From Antitrichia curtipendula (taxonomy: Eukaryota; Streptophyta; Bryopsida; Hypnales; Leucodontaceae): a stretch of DNA of 64,000 nt. Location of the stretch: contig OX579635.1 of the NCBI GenBank assembly GCA_951230915.1, positions 5,828,001-5,892,000 on the forward strand, written 5' to 3'. A program made the position numbers and the translations under genes. Under the pieces are notes generated by a model. It was not told where the DNA came from. It saw only the letters and a list, made by a program, of their open reading frames with translations, and ran no database searches. Shown in pieces: positions 1 through 11,500 of the stretch; positions within the stretch are counted from its first letter, which is position 1; every line of letters begins with the position of its first letter.

Positions 1-1087
1 GTACCCGAGTTGATTCGAAATTTTCAGCCACGTTTTTGTCTGAGTTTCAATTCTCTGCAATCCATGCTTCTTTTTTGGCTCACTTTTGTAAATATTAGAT
101 TATCTCTTTGTTGCGTTGAAGATCTACACCTCTTCTTTTGTCTTGACTTTCTGAGGGACAGTCAGGGTTTAGGGTTCAGCACTCCTTCTTGTGAAGGTTG
201 CTTAATATTTGCAGGTGGTGGATCTCTTGCTAGCATGAGTATCGTGATTGCATCAGTTCGATCATAGATACGCTCCTTTTCTTAAGAATAGATCGAATAT
301 CGCGTCAACTAAAATTCTCTTTTTAAAACTCAAGTAGAAAACTTCCATATCAGAAGAAAAAACACGCTTTACTAGCTTGCTAATTCGAGAAGGACTTGCA
401 GACGAGTAAAAATCTGCATCTGCGGCGTGTTAATTCGTTCGTCTTGTGTTGTTGCAGTACGTGTCATACCAGTGCTGATGCAATGCACCGGTCGGAGGAA
501 GTTAGAGTAAGGTAGTCGTCCCCAATCCAGGGTGCGGTCTGCTTTTTCAGGCTCTCTTTAACGGTTCCAAGAACTTGACGGTACGTAAAATTCTTCTTTT
601 CTTCCTGTGATGAAGCACCTCAGTACTCCCCACAAACTGAGGAGCTTCCAAAGGACGCTTCGAAAAGATTTGCTTTCAGCACCTCTCTATCTGGGTTCTC
701 TGTCTGTCTCTTAGCTAGTGGCGTCGAAAGATTTAATACGATTCTTCTACTGTCTATAGCTGCAATTTCTTTTTATTTATTGACGTCCGTTTCTATATGT
801 GCTTTTTTATTTCCATTAGAGTTCCACACTAGCATGGTTGATTGCGCTTGTCCAGTTCGATCGTCTAAGCAATCCATCTCCAGAATCTAGAAACTCGCGT
901 CGTTCGTACGTCAAAACCAGAACACTGCTTAAGTCATTCTGAAACCCACCTGAGAGCAGTTAACCCACCTGAGAGCACTTTAGCTATTCTAACAAACCCA
1001 CTGGTGGTGCTCAATCGTAACTTAAACTACCGCAGAGCCTGAGGCAAAACGCAAGCAAGAAACCACGACACCAACTCCACCCCCACA
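1..1087. other. Duplicated non-coding flank upstream of the DnaJ gene
   Basis: No convincing gene. A short 85-codon frame near the start is not maintained in the right arm. A small telomere-like motif lies near 166-180. The stretch at 600-890 reappears in inverted form at 60,158-60,430. The site 871-873 (AAT) is the unoccupied counterpart of the element inserted at 59,348-60,157. This segment probably includes the promoter and 5' leader of the DnaJ-like gene. Confidence 0.5.
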
Positions 1088-1765
1088 ATGCCAGCTTCCA
1101 CGATGAATTCAGCTCCCTCCACGTCATCTCCCTCCAGCAGTACTACTCGCACTTCTTCTATACCAGCTCCCTCAAGATCTCTCTCCACTCCCACTCCCGG
1201 ACCTCCGGAGCATCACAAACTCAGTTGCAGTCTCCGGGAGCTTTACACCGGCTCCCTCCGCGTCCTCCCCCACACCCGCACCACTCTCCACCCGGACGGC
1301 ACCACCACCTCGTCCTCCCACCGTTTCAAAGTCCGCATCCTCCCTGGCTGGAAACACGGCACCACCATCACCTTCCACAACCGTGGCAGCATCCTCCACC
1401 CCGGTCACCTCGCCTCGGACGTCGTCTACACAGTGGAAGAGCGACCACACCAAACTTTTCTTCGAGAAGGGAATGACTTGATTATGAGGAAGAAGATAAC
1501 GTTGGTGGAGGCGCTCACAGGATGTCAGTTCCTGGTGAAGACGTTGGATGGGAGGAGGCTGAGTGTGGACGTGGGATGTGTGATTCCCGTGGGGTTTGAG
1601 ATGGAGATTGTGGAAGAAGGGATGCCGGTCGTGGGAGAGTCGGGGAGGAAGGGGAGGCTCAGGGTCAAGTTTGAGGTCGAGTTTCCAAAGGAGCTGAGTG
1701 CGGAGCAGAAAGAGGGGCTGAAGAGGTTGCTGGATGGATCGGTCACAACAACAGGAGAGATCTAG
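1088..1765 (+). CDS. DnaJ C-terminal-domain protein without a J domain
   Basis: A 225-residue chaperone-type protein. Residues about 43-200 match the two C-terminal substrate-binding barrels of type II (DNAJB/Sis1-like) Hsp40s: an LRELYTGSLR segment, then RILPGWKHGTTITFHNRG, EERPHQTFLREGNDLIM, the very conserved ITLVEALTGCQF and DGRRL, and the C-terminal EGMPVVGESGRKGRL with a dimerisation-like tail. There is no J domain (no HPD motif) and no zinc-finger region. The first 40 residues are a Ser/Thr/Pro-rich linker starting MPASTMNS. In the family this part binds unfolded clients and delivers them to Hsp70, but without a J domain it cannot stimulate Hsp70 ATPase by the usual route; it may hold clients or pair with full J proteins. 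The start is the first ATG, in a plausible context (CCACAATG). Upstream exons adding a J domain are possible but none is visible. A 3'-truncated second copy lies in the right arm, so this is the intact one. Confidence 0.85.
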   Translation: MPASTMNSAPSTSSPSSSTTRTSSIPAPSRSLSTPTPGPPEHHKLSCSLRELYTGSLRVLPHTRTTLHPDGTTTSSSHRFKVRILPGWKHGTTITFHNRGSILHPGHLASDVVYTVEERPHQTFLREGNDLIMRKKITLVEALTGCQFLVKTLDGRRLSVDVGCVIPVGFEMEIVEEGMPVVGESGRKGRLRVKFEVEFPKELSAEQKEGLKRLLDGSVTTTGEI

Positions 1766-2826
1766 ATCTAGCTAATTTGGAAATATACTGGACGAATTCA
1801 TGTCCTTTAATTTTGTCAGTGTTCAGATTCCATTCGTAGCTAGTGTTTCTAATGTATCGATCATACTAGAGTTAGTATCCTGTTCTATCATCACAGGACA
1901 TGGACTAGGAAATTCTTCAAACTATAATTCCACAGATAGACGTTTTGGATTTCAATCTCTGATCGGCTATTAATTTCATTAATTAAATTGGTAGAATTTC
2001 ACGGCTTCTTGTCAGCACATTTCAGGGTGCACCTCAGCTCTTGGCCGTAAGTGGTAAGTGGTACGTAATCTGTGATATCATTGTTTCCTAGTCTTTAGAG
2101 CATTCCCTACAGACGCTTACACCGATTGCTTTCTGTTGAGTTGGCGTCCTCAGTAATGCGCACAAACAAGCAAACACAGTGAAATAAAAAAGCATGAGGG
2201 ATCTGGACTCAATACACACGGGTACACAACAACTTACTTTTAATTGGAAAAAATTTACAACTTTATTCCCTCAAGGTTTATGTCATTCATTACAACTGTC
2301 ATGGTGAACGTAGTTGAGCTCGAGAATGCATGCCTGGAGATAGCATCGATCCGAGATTATTGCAATATAGCTGGCGGGAACAATATCCTCCGAAACCAAG
2401 AACCTCCTTTATTCACTTTGAAATCACTACTTCATACTCCAAAAGAAAATGATCCAATTTCAAATGAATCCAATTCAAATCTCTTTTACTAATCGTCTTG
2501 GCACAGCAAACAGCACGTTCTGGGATCCAAACCACAACTCATGACCAAAATTATCCTGAGCACCCTGAATATTAACACTAACTAAACATGTACATGAAAA
2601 CAAAAAACCATTCAACCGCTTATTGTCGTAGAATATATCGAGCAGCCGATCAGTCCTTGCAAATTGCCACGCATTGCTTCCAAGCCAGAGCCCGAGCATC
2701 GTAGAATTCGTAACTGACATCCGGGGCCGGAGATTAAAAATTATGCGTCTCCTCATGAGGAGTTGCGTTCATGCGTGACGACCGAGTCCGAGTCTGTCTC
2801 CCACGAGCGATGACGGCGCCACAATT
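1766..2826. other. Intergenic, no gene recognised
   Basis: Likely 3' flank of the DnaJ gene, then unannotated DNA. Short frames at 2,244-2,492 and 2,475-2,756 have no recognisable domain. The whole segment lies in the part deleted from the right arm, so conservation cannot be compared. Confidence 0.4.
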
Positions 2827-3315
2827 TTGGTGGAATCTCGTTCCTCCCGTGCCCCGCCCACCCTCAAGATGATTTCGCAAAGGCTCTCCTCGTCTGCGTC
2901 GTGCACCAGCCGGCGCAACCGGTTCCTCGTTGCTTTCAATCTCAACAACCAGATGAGGCTCACTGAAAGTCGATGGATGCACAGCTCCAGCATCTGCTGG
3001 ACCCCGCGAGGACTGCCCTGCTGCTTGGTGCCCAACCCGGTTTGGCTGATCCACTGCAGGTTTCTACAGACGATTCCTGCTTGGACTCAAGTTTCTCCTT
3101 GCTTTCAATCTCACCAACCAGAGGAGGCTCTCTGCAAGTCGGAGAATGCACAACTCTTGCATCTGCTGGACCTGGCGAGGAATGCCCTGCTGCCGGGTAC
3201 CCCCTCTGGTTTGTCTGTTCCATTGCGGCTTCAGAATGCACACTGCAAGGAGGAGACAAAGATAAGACAACCAAGATATACTGTACAATTAATTCAAAAG
3301 GCTCCTAATATTTAG
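2827..3315 (+). pseudogene. Unknown coding-like region with an internal 169-bp duplication
   Basis: An open frame of 162 codons, not recognised. Two diverged copies of the same block lie 169 bp apart (about 2,932-3,060 and 3,101-3,235). Translated, the first reads DAQLQHLLDPARTALLLG in one frame and the second ENAQLLHLLDLARNALLPG in the next. The shared Gln/Leu-rich amphipathic peptide is thus kept across a frame change, which suggests either exons of one gene whose junctions are not resolved or a decayed gene. It lies about 650 bases upstream of the basic protein at 3,975 on the same strand and could be earlier exons of it. Function unknown. Confidence 0.35.
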
Positions 3316-3974
3316 ATGACTAGAATTTAGAGAAGCTAGGTCAAGTACTTTGTGCATGACGTACCTGAAAAGTACGCAGAACAACGTAGACTCTTGGAGC
3401 AAGACAGCCTGAAGGAGAAAACTGGCTCTGAAGGAACTAAGAGAGAAAAAATGCCAGTACGAAGATCCATATTCAAAATGCTTGTGCATAGAGCTCATTG
3501 CATTAGCGTCTGTAGTCTAGCAGGTGAGGTTAATCTCGGCAGCAAGTTCTGGGTGAAGAGCAATGGATGGTCTCGCAAGTTGGGAAGGCAAATAAAAAAG
3601 GGTTCCAACCAGAGACTGAAACACTTTTCTGCGACTTGGGCTTCGGAGGCACTGCACCAGCCCAACTGCTCTGGATCGCTTCTAGGGCCATTGCAACAGG
3701 TAGTACTTAGTTCGACCTTTAGTTCATTTTCTGGTTTCAGTTTACTAGATCATTGGTGGTGTAGCTGGTGATGCTGGAAATTCTTTCTGTCAATAAGAGT
3801 CGGTGACAGCACTAGGAGACTTCTTGTCGAACATGACCTTAAGTCCTTAACTCCAAGCTAGTTCAGTAAGTCATGTTGATCGAATTGATTGTTCATGTTG
3901 TAGTGTTGCAGCTAGCATTTGTTGATTGCATCAACTAGGCCAGGGCCACTGTCGGCGTACCTCCAGGTCCGTCC

Positions 3975-4436
3975 ATGGAGAACCCAAATGAGAGAAACGC
4001 GCTGCGCCGGGCTGAGTTGATGGACAAGCATCGTGTCATCATTGCCAAAGCTGCGAAGTGGATGGAGTTGGAGAGGGAGCGCGAGATTAAACGCATCTCC
4101 CAAGCCAACCGAGCTGCAGCACTTGCTGAGCAGAATCTATTCAACAGTAATGAGAATGAGCGACGGAAGAAGAGTCGTAAAGCAAGCAGGGGGCAACTCC
4201 GATTCAACAAGGTGGCCCGGAGGGCATCCCGTCGTGCCATGAACGCGATGAAGAAGACGGTCGAGATTTCCGACGGGACCTGCGATTTTCCCTTGCTCAT
4301 GGATGCGACTTCGAAGTTGGCTGGCTCGAGCTCGCAAACTGTTTTCGAGGACGTGACCGGTCTCCAGTTGGTTCAGGAGACTGAGGAAGACGTAAGAGAA
4401 TTCTTGAAATCGATCAATATTCCCCCGTGTGAGTGA
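3975..4436 (+). CDS. Unknown small basic protein, possibly a last exon
   Basis: A 153-residue frame starting MENPNERNALRRAELMDKH. Residues 1-60 are strongly charged (Arg, Glu, Lys) and probably a helical coiled coil. Residues 60-95 are a basic patch (ERRKKSRKASRGQL, ARRASRRAM) that could act in nuclear localisation or nucleic-acid binding. The C-terminal third is acidic and ends with VREFLKSINIPPCE. No known domain recognised. A pyrimidine-rich TTGTAGTGTTGCAG sequence ends at 3,911 just upstream, like a 3' splice site, so the frame may be the terminal exon of a gene beginning further left. The equivalent region is deleted from the right arm, so it is single copy here. Codon use looks gene-like rather than AT-rich spacer. 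Confidence 0.5.
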   Translation: MENPNERNALRRAELMDKHRVIIAKAAKWMELEREREIKRISQANRAAALAEQNLFNSNENERRKKSRKASRGQLRFNKVARRASRRAMNAMKKTVEISDGTCDFPLLMDATSKLAGSSSQTVFEDVTGLQLVQETEEDVREFLKSINIPPCE

Positions 4437-5432
4437 TCGACAAAAGCATTAATCTTCGTTGCAAAGGTTTACAGTCACGCAGCTAGTATCGTCAATTTCA
4501 TTACTCTGACAAGATTATGGAACAAGAAATTGTGGCATGCATCTTCAAGGCACAAACTAGGATCGGAGAGGTATGTATGGATTTAAGTTCCTGAGCGCGT
4601 CCTGAAAAGTGCATGGAACGAGCAAAGTTATGGCTGGTATACCTCCAATTTACTGAAATTGAGATTTAGTCAATCGATCGATCTGTTTGAGATTGGGCTG
4701 TGTACAGAGAAGTACATGTTGCAAAATTGTGACTGGGCCTGTTGGCTGGAACTGGAATAAATCTTTGACAATCTGCTGGGCTTGCCCGATGATTGTGGTT
4801 TAGCAATAATGTTACAACTTACAACTGATGAAGATTTGCTGAATCACGCCGTAGCGGAGCCAGACATTGGATACTGCTACCAGATTTCTTCTTAAATTCT
4901 ATGAATGAGCTTGCCTGAACAGTCGTGACTGAGGTGAAGCTGGTGTCATGAAAACTGTTTTAATTAAAGAAAATAATACTTGGTATGTGGATTTGAATTT
5001 AATTGAAAGAAGATTCAATGCGCACAACTCAAATCATTGGCAGATAGCTCAATCAGTCTTCGACAATCTTTGTTAAGGACTCGAGGCTAAAATACGTGAA
5101 GTTATCGAGGTTACCGGACACCCAAGCTTCAAATGTGAACTGATGGCTTCGCAGGCTCTAGTACTTGACCTTCTCCGAAATTTAGTTATCTAAATAATGG
5201 GAGACTTATGAAGTTGTGAGATATACGTAAATATGAGAATATATATTGAGAATAGAAAAAAAAATTGATTTAAGAAAATAATAATGGTCTATTTATGATA
5301 ATTTTAGGAAGGTGGTCATTTGGTCGTGCTCCAAGATTATCACCATAAATTATGGTTTTCATGTATCAAAATTCATACACTTTAAAGCCTTCTATATTGC
5401 ATACCATTAATTATTTTTAGAATTCTTACATG
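4437..5432. other. Non-coding duplicated DNA
   Basis: No gene seen. From about 4,726 onward this matches the right arm in inverted form (57,680 and below). Position 4,726 is therefore the inner breakpoint of the deletion in the right arm. Confidence 0.5.
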
Positions 5433-6151
5433 GGGTGATTGCAAGAAAGACTAGTACTATTTTTTGTCGGATTTGTTATCAGCTATAACTTTTGAAGAAT
5501 GAATCCAATTAACTTGCAATTTTTCTTGGAGATGGCTAACCTGATCTTGTTTAGATCCTTTATTTTTCAAAAAAATTTAAAAATCATTTTATATTTAAAT
5601 TTCAATTTATCTAATTTGTCACACTTTGCAGTTTAGGGTTTTTTAGTATTGGGGAGTATCCAAACTTAATGATCTAGATTTGAAATTTTTATGGTCTATT
5701 CCCATAATAGGAAGTCATGTTTCTACCAAAGGAAATTTAAAAATATTTTATTTTATGCCCTCCACATACGTGCAAACAGGGCTCCTTTGCACGCGCAGTT
5801 CTGAACATTCAAAATTGTTTCAAGATCATTTTTTGGGTGAAATCTCTTTCCTATAGAGTCCTTCCAAATGGAAAATTTTTAGTTTCTTTAAAAATTGTTT
5901 TTCCTATTTTTTACAAATTAAAATGTGAAAGTACCTATTTTCATGAGATTTTGCACTTTTCCAATTCTCCTACTTAGAGAATTTTTCTATGCTTTTCCTT
6001 CCTAGGGTAACTTCTTCTTAAAGGTATATACATTCAACATATTTTTCAGATTTTTTTTAAATTGTTTTTCTAATTATACAGTACTCCCAAAAAAAACATG
6101 AGTACTATGGAGAACGCTACACTTTTTGGTCGGTCTTTCTTGCATTCACCT
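5433..6151. mobile_element. Miniature element with GGGTGATTGCAAG ends and CATG target duplication
   Basis: A 719-bp non-coding insertion. It begins GGGTGATTGCAAGAAAGAC and ends GTCTTTCTTGCATTCACCT, near-perfect inverted ends. CATG lies on each side (5,429-5,432 and 6,152-6,155). The right arm has the same flanks with one CATG and no insertion (56,966-56,969), which fixes the boundaries. Related sequence with similar ends lies at 38,240-38,968 and, more degraded, near 43,660-44,370. Superfamily not assigned; a 4-bp palindromic target is unusual for common plant DNA elements. Confidence 0.75.
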
Positions 6152-6319
6152 CATGCAATAGTTTCCTAATCTAATAGAAGATCATTCCCTCCTATTAAAG
6201 TTCTAAGAATGGGCATTCAAATTAGGAAGTCAAATATTTGAGTATGGATACTCTATTCAATTCAGCAAATATTTTTAAGTGGATATTCAAATACGTAAAT
6301 TGGTTCTCTCAAATCTTAA

Positions 6320-7186
6320 CCCCTAAAGGACTAGGATCTTTTTTCTGCCAAAAAATAGTCAAAAACTCAAAATTGCCATTTCTATAGCAAAGAGTAAAAA
6401 ATTTGAAATTATTTTTTTGTACATCTCACTATAGGATCTTACGCCTACCTAGTATGAAAATGTGTAAAAATATTTTCAAAATCTTTGATTGCACAAATTG
6501 TAAGATACTTGTGTTTAAATTAGAAACAATCAAGTTTTTCAATACATTGCGAACTAGATTATTTGACCTTGAACCTTCTGAACTTTCATTTTTCACACTA
6601 TAGAGTTTTGAGCTTTAAACCTTTATGGTGGAGAATTGAATTGAGATTCTAGGAAAGAAAAAAAAATTCAAAAAAACTTAATTTTCATACTTTAAAGAAT
6701 CTAAATTATTAATATCTCTAAAATGGAATTAAAATGGACTAATTCCAATGGTGAGATTATTCTAGAAATCAAACTTAACAATGTGGAATTTATTTATTAA
6801 ATAATAAAAATTGCATTTAAGAATGAACCTATTAGTTATTTTTTATAAAACATGCTTTAGTTGCCCAAAAAATAAGATTGTCCATAACTTGCTCATAACA
6901 AATCCAAATGGAAGGAATAAAAACATTTTATGTAGACAAAAGTATAATCTATGGAAAAAAAATTCTAATTCTAATTTTTGAATTGTTTTTTTCTGCCCCT
7001 TCTCCACTATTTTGAGCATAATTTTTGTTCCCAGGCACTTATTGAAATAATAATTACATTCCCACAAAGCTAATCAATTTTTCTATCTTTAAAAATAGAT
7101 TCAAGAAATTAGGACAAAAATTGAGACCGTAGGTACCTTCCCAAAACCCCACTTGTCCTCTGAAAGGACATATGGTTCTTCAGGGG
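6320..7186. mobile_element. TTAA-target miniature element (CCCCTAAAG family), left copy 1
   Basis: An 867-bp non-coding element starting CCCCTAAAGGACTAGG and ending TTCAGGGG, flanked by TTAA at 6,316-6,319 and 7,187-7,190. The same insertion is present in the right arm (55,923-56,801), so it predates the duplication. TTAA duplication and C-rich ends are typical of piggyBac-type (or Kolobok-type) elements. No transposase is encoded. Confidence 0.75.
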
Positions 7187-8382
7187 TTAAAATATTAAAA
7201 ATAATGTGACACATTCTCATAAATCAATAATCATTTGTTCATTAATCCTTAAATAACTAGAAAATCTAGTTTAGTTATTTTCAAAATTAAGGCAAGCTCT
7301 ATTGACAATCTATATGTGAAGATTCGTTTAAGGTCATGCTAATAAATATTACAAAAGTGAGAAGGGTTTTTTCAATTTCAATGTCAAATTGCACCTAATA
7401 AATACAAATTTATTCTAAAAAAATATTAATTAAATTTATTACTTTATTAGATTGTATAGACTTAGATTGATTCTTACTCAAAAACATTTAAACTTTTCAA
7501 GTCCAAATAATGAAATGAAAGTTATGAATAACTGAAAGTTTATTTTGTAAGCAATGAAGCCATGAAAGTAGACAAAACATATAAAGTAGTTACAGTTGGA
7601 ACTCAATTTAAAAAACTTTTTATTAAAAAATAAAATAAAAAATACCTATTTTTATTAAAAGTCTAAAGATAATTCTTGCCATTGGATATTTAGATTCAAC
7701 AATTTTTAATTGTAAAATTTATTAGTAATTTAGTGTTTTTTTCATTTAGTTCGAGTGTACAACCTTTTACCTTATTTGTTTATTATGAAGTGACTTGGAG
7801 TTTTCATAACATGATATCATTGGACCACATCTTTCATGATTGACACCATTGACATGTTATGACATGTCAAAATTTGGTCAAAACTCTGATAGATTTAAAT
7901 CTTAAACTCAAAAAATTTTAGAAATTTTACATTTTATAATAATCATGGGCGAAAAATCAAATGCATTGATCAATATTTTTTTAAATGACTAGTAGACCAG
8001 ACAATTTATGTCATTTTTTTAGCAATTTTATAATATTCTGTCTAAAAAATTAGGATATTCCATCCAACAATAATTAAAATATTTCATCATAATGGACTTT
8101 GGATTTGAATCATGTCATATGTCCTAACCAAGGTTGTTTAGGTCACATTATATCATGACACTAGTAGTAGGTAAAGGGCTAGAAATGAGTTGGGTTAATG
8201 ATTGTGAAACGTTGAAACTAGTCATTTAGGACACTTATGAGTTATAACTAAACTATAACTAAAGTCAAACTTTAGGATTTAAGTCATTGTAGGCAAGTCA
8301 TTTTTTCCAATAGTCATTTATTTCTATCCATTTATTTCTCATCTAATTATTGATGTAGAAATTTGATGTTGACGAAGTTATT
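7187..8382. other. Non-coding duplicated DNA with an empty CACTA site
   Basis: AT-rich, no gene seen. The CAT at 7,847-7,849 is the unoccupied counterpart of the 129-bp element at 55,130-55,258 in the right arm. Confidence 0.5.
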
Positions 8383-8535
8383 CACTATAAGAAAATGGGG
8401 GTATAAATGACTTGTCCACAATGACTGCACTGACAACAATGACTGCAAAATGACTGCAAAATAACTATTTTGCAGTCATTGTTGTCGGTGTAGTCATTGT
8501 GGACAAGTCATTTATACCCCCATTTTCTTGTAGTG
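8383..8535. mobile_element. Foldback CACTA-type miniature element
   Basis: A 153-bp near-perfect palindrome beginning CACTATAAGAAAATGGGGG and ending with its reverse complement CCCCCATTTTCTTGTAGTG. It is flanked by ATT on both sides (8,380-8,382 and 8,536-8,538). The right arm has a single ATT at the matching place (AAT, 54,577-54,579) and no insertion. CACTA ends plus a 3-bp duplication are the hallmark of the EnSpm/CACTA superfamily. It would fold into one long hairpin. Confidence 0.85.
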
Positions 8536-8538
8536 ATT

Positions 8539-11500
8539 GTATTGACTGGTTTGGCTAACATGGATTGTAACACAAAACGTGTGTTATGGTGGATGTGATC
8601 AATGACTAGGCATTGTTCATGTGGTAGGCTTTGTCCAATGTGGTTGACGAGTTGCTTACATATTTGTTGAGGTGAATGTGATTGGTGATTAGTGATTGAA
8701 TATCCTCAATGTGGCAACTAGCAACTGCCATCCAATAATTGACTTGATTGTTGATGTGGCACAAGTTATTAATTGTTGTTTAGTTGACAAGCATCAATTC
8801 TAATCATTTCTAGTAAATTGCTAATCATTATCCAATCATTTGAGAAGTCATATGTTGGTTATGTAATAGTAAGTTGTGTATATAACTACTGTAGCTAGTA
8901 ATTAGTTATTTTGTAGTTGCAAATTCAAAACAAGAAATAAAAAAACTTCAACGTAGTCATTTTTGAGTCAGTTTTTATGATTATTACCAAAAAATAGTTG
9001 GAATGCAATTGAGACAAATGACAAACAATTGTTTTTATAACTACACTATGTCTCTAATTTTCTATGATTGCACTATGATTGCATTGTGATTCAAATCACT
9101 TTTTTTCTCCACGCCATAAACTAGGGTTGCCTTTTGGTCCATTGAAATTGCAATCACTCACCAATTGGAAATGAATCAACATATTTAATATAAAAATATT
9201 GTAGTCACTCTTCAATTTTGTGCTATGACATGTACTAAAATGCATGATTAGAATGCGTGTTTAATTTGTCAAATCCCAACCCGATCGATGCCGTAGGAGA
9301 TGCGTTTCTTGCTTATTTATCAACATGTGGATCGTCTTCCTTGGCTATCTATCGTCTTCTTTGTGGGAGGGAGATTGTCAGGTAACTTACAATTTCCAAT
9401 TGTTGACCCAATTGATCTTTGGCTAGATCGATATTGCATTGAAAAGCGATACTTGTTCCTTTCTTTGTGGATTTTTGTTTTCTTCTTGTAAGTTGTTTGA
9501 TTTCAATTGCTGCAGGTTTTTGCTATGGTTGTATACGTGCATAGACTTTGGGGGTTCAAGCTTGTACTTAGCAAAAGCAAAGCAAGAATTCATTGCTAAG
9601 CTCTAAAGCTATAGTTTTGCTCTATCGATTTCATAATGTCGACTTTGTGTTGAGTACTTGTGTACAAGATGAAGAATTTTAGAGGATGGAGGATCTAAAG
9701 ATGGAAACAAAGAAGGTTGAGAAATAGATTAAAGACGTGACATATGCACCGCCTAATAGAGTTCACGTCTTCACGATGGTTGTAGTAGCTATGCAACGAC
9801 ACTAGAATGTGAGCAAGGAGCATTGAGCATTGATTCATTTAATGATTTGTGTTTTGACTTGAGCGCTTACTAAGATTCTTTTAATTAAAAATAGACATTT
9901 CATAGTCAAAAATAGTGATGTCAAATCCCAAAATATTAATGTCAAAATCATTGAAACAAAAATCACTAAAAATAGAATTTCAAAAATTGATTTATCGTTT
10001 AAAAATACTTTGTTTAAGGTAGTCAATTTAGTATTCAAATGTTGCATGTAGGATCAAGAATGATAGCCTAGCTTTTCCCACAACAAGAGGTACTACCATA
10101 GAGATGATGTGTAAATGAATTTCATCTATGTCATCCATTCATCATCCATCCAAGGAAGATCTTATTTGCACACTAAAATACATTTTTTTATGGCTTAGAT
10201 GTATAAAAATGATTACTCGATAAGTTGATGCAATTGTATTTTAGTAATTTATAAGTCATTCATATATGATTAAGGTACTGAATAACTATTGAGTGATCAT
10301 ATGCTAAATTTGTATTATATTGGTCTACATTACTTGTGTTGAATGAACTAATTTTTACATAAATATTGCTTAGACAACCATAAAGATTTAAAATCAATAT
10401 CTCTAAAACTTGAATTGTCCACAATGAGCTTAATGAATTAAAGGATATGCAATATGAATACAATATTAGATATGCCTACAAAAATGTAAATCTTGAGAAC
10501 AAAAGTGTATAAAGAAGAATTCTAAGTTGTTATTAAAGATTAATCAATAAAACATGGCTATTTGTTAGAATTTAAAAAAAGATTGGAAATCAATGACAAG
10601 TATGTCATCAATTATATACTCAAGAATTTAAAAACTCAATCGACATATAAATGAAAGTGAAATATATTATGTATAAAAGCCATTTTGCATTCATTTTTGT
10701 ATTATTTTTTATAGTAAAATCTACTATATATTTTACCTTACATTTGACATAAAAGGTAAATTAATTTATACTAATGTGGTCTTTGGCAAATGGCAATCCC
10801 TGCTATGCTTGCTTTGCAAGTGTTTTCCAAAATGACTTCAATTATTGTTGTTTAGAATATACTAAATGCTTTCAAGCTTTGCTAGTAGGAATCCATTAAC
10901 ATTTAAAAAAAGATTGAACAATCACTACAAAGCAGTCATATTTTTACTTTTTCATTTAGCAAAAACCAACATTATATGATTGAAATAGAAGCTCAATAAT
11001 CATTCACAAAGTGACTAAACCATGACTAAACTATGACTAGTCCTAGTCAAACATGCTAACGTGAAAATCTTTTACTTAGAAATTTCAATTTATCGTAGTG
11101 GCAGTCATACTTTAGTTACTTTGTAGCAATGGAGCCAATTTGGACTCAAGGAGTGCCCCTTAAGGAGCTTGAATTGGATACCTTGGTTTTTATTAAAATT
11201 TGTACTTTGCTTGTGAAGGACATAATATTTTCCCTATTCCTATCCATTGGTGGTATTCTCAATCAAAGTAATTTCAATGTTGGTTTGGAGTGCTGGGTGA
11301 TGAAGGATAGAGGACATTGAAAGTGTGGGAGGCTCTTAAACTATTGAATTGCATTACAAAAAGGACTTCCATAATCTTTGGCAAGTTGAATATAGTAATG
11401 CACAAATGGTTGGGAAATGACTATATGCTTTCACTAGAGAGAAGGAACCTGTTTGGAGCAAATAAACAATTTTTCATTACCATGTGTATCTATGACAGGT

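Noticed and set aside
10..267. 85-codon frame at the window start
   Set aside because: Not preserved in the inverted copy near 60,770-61,030; no domain.
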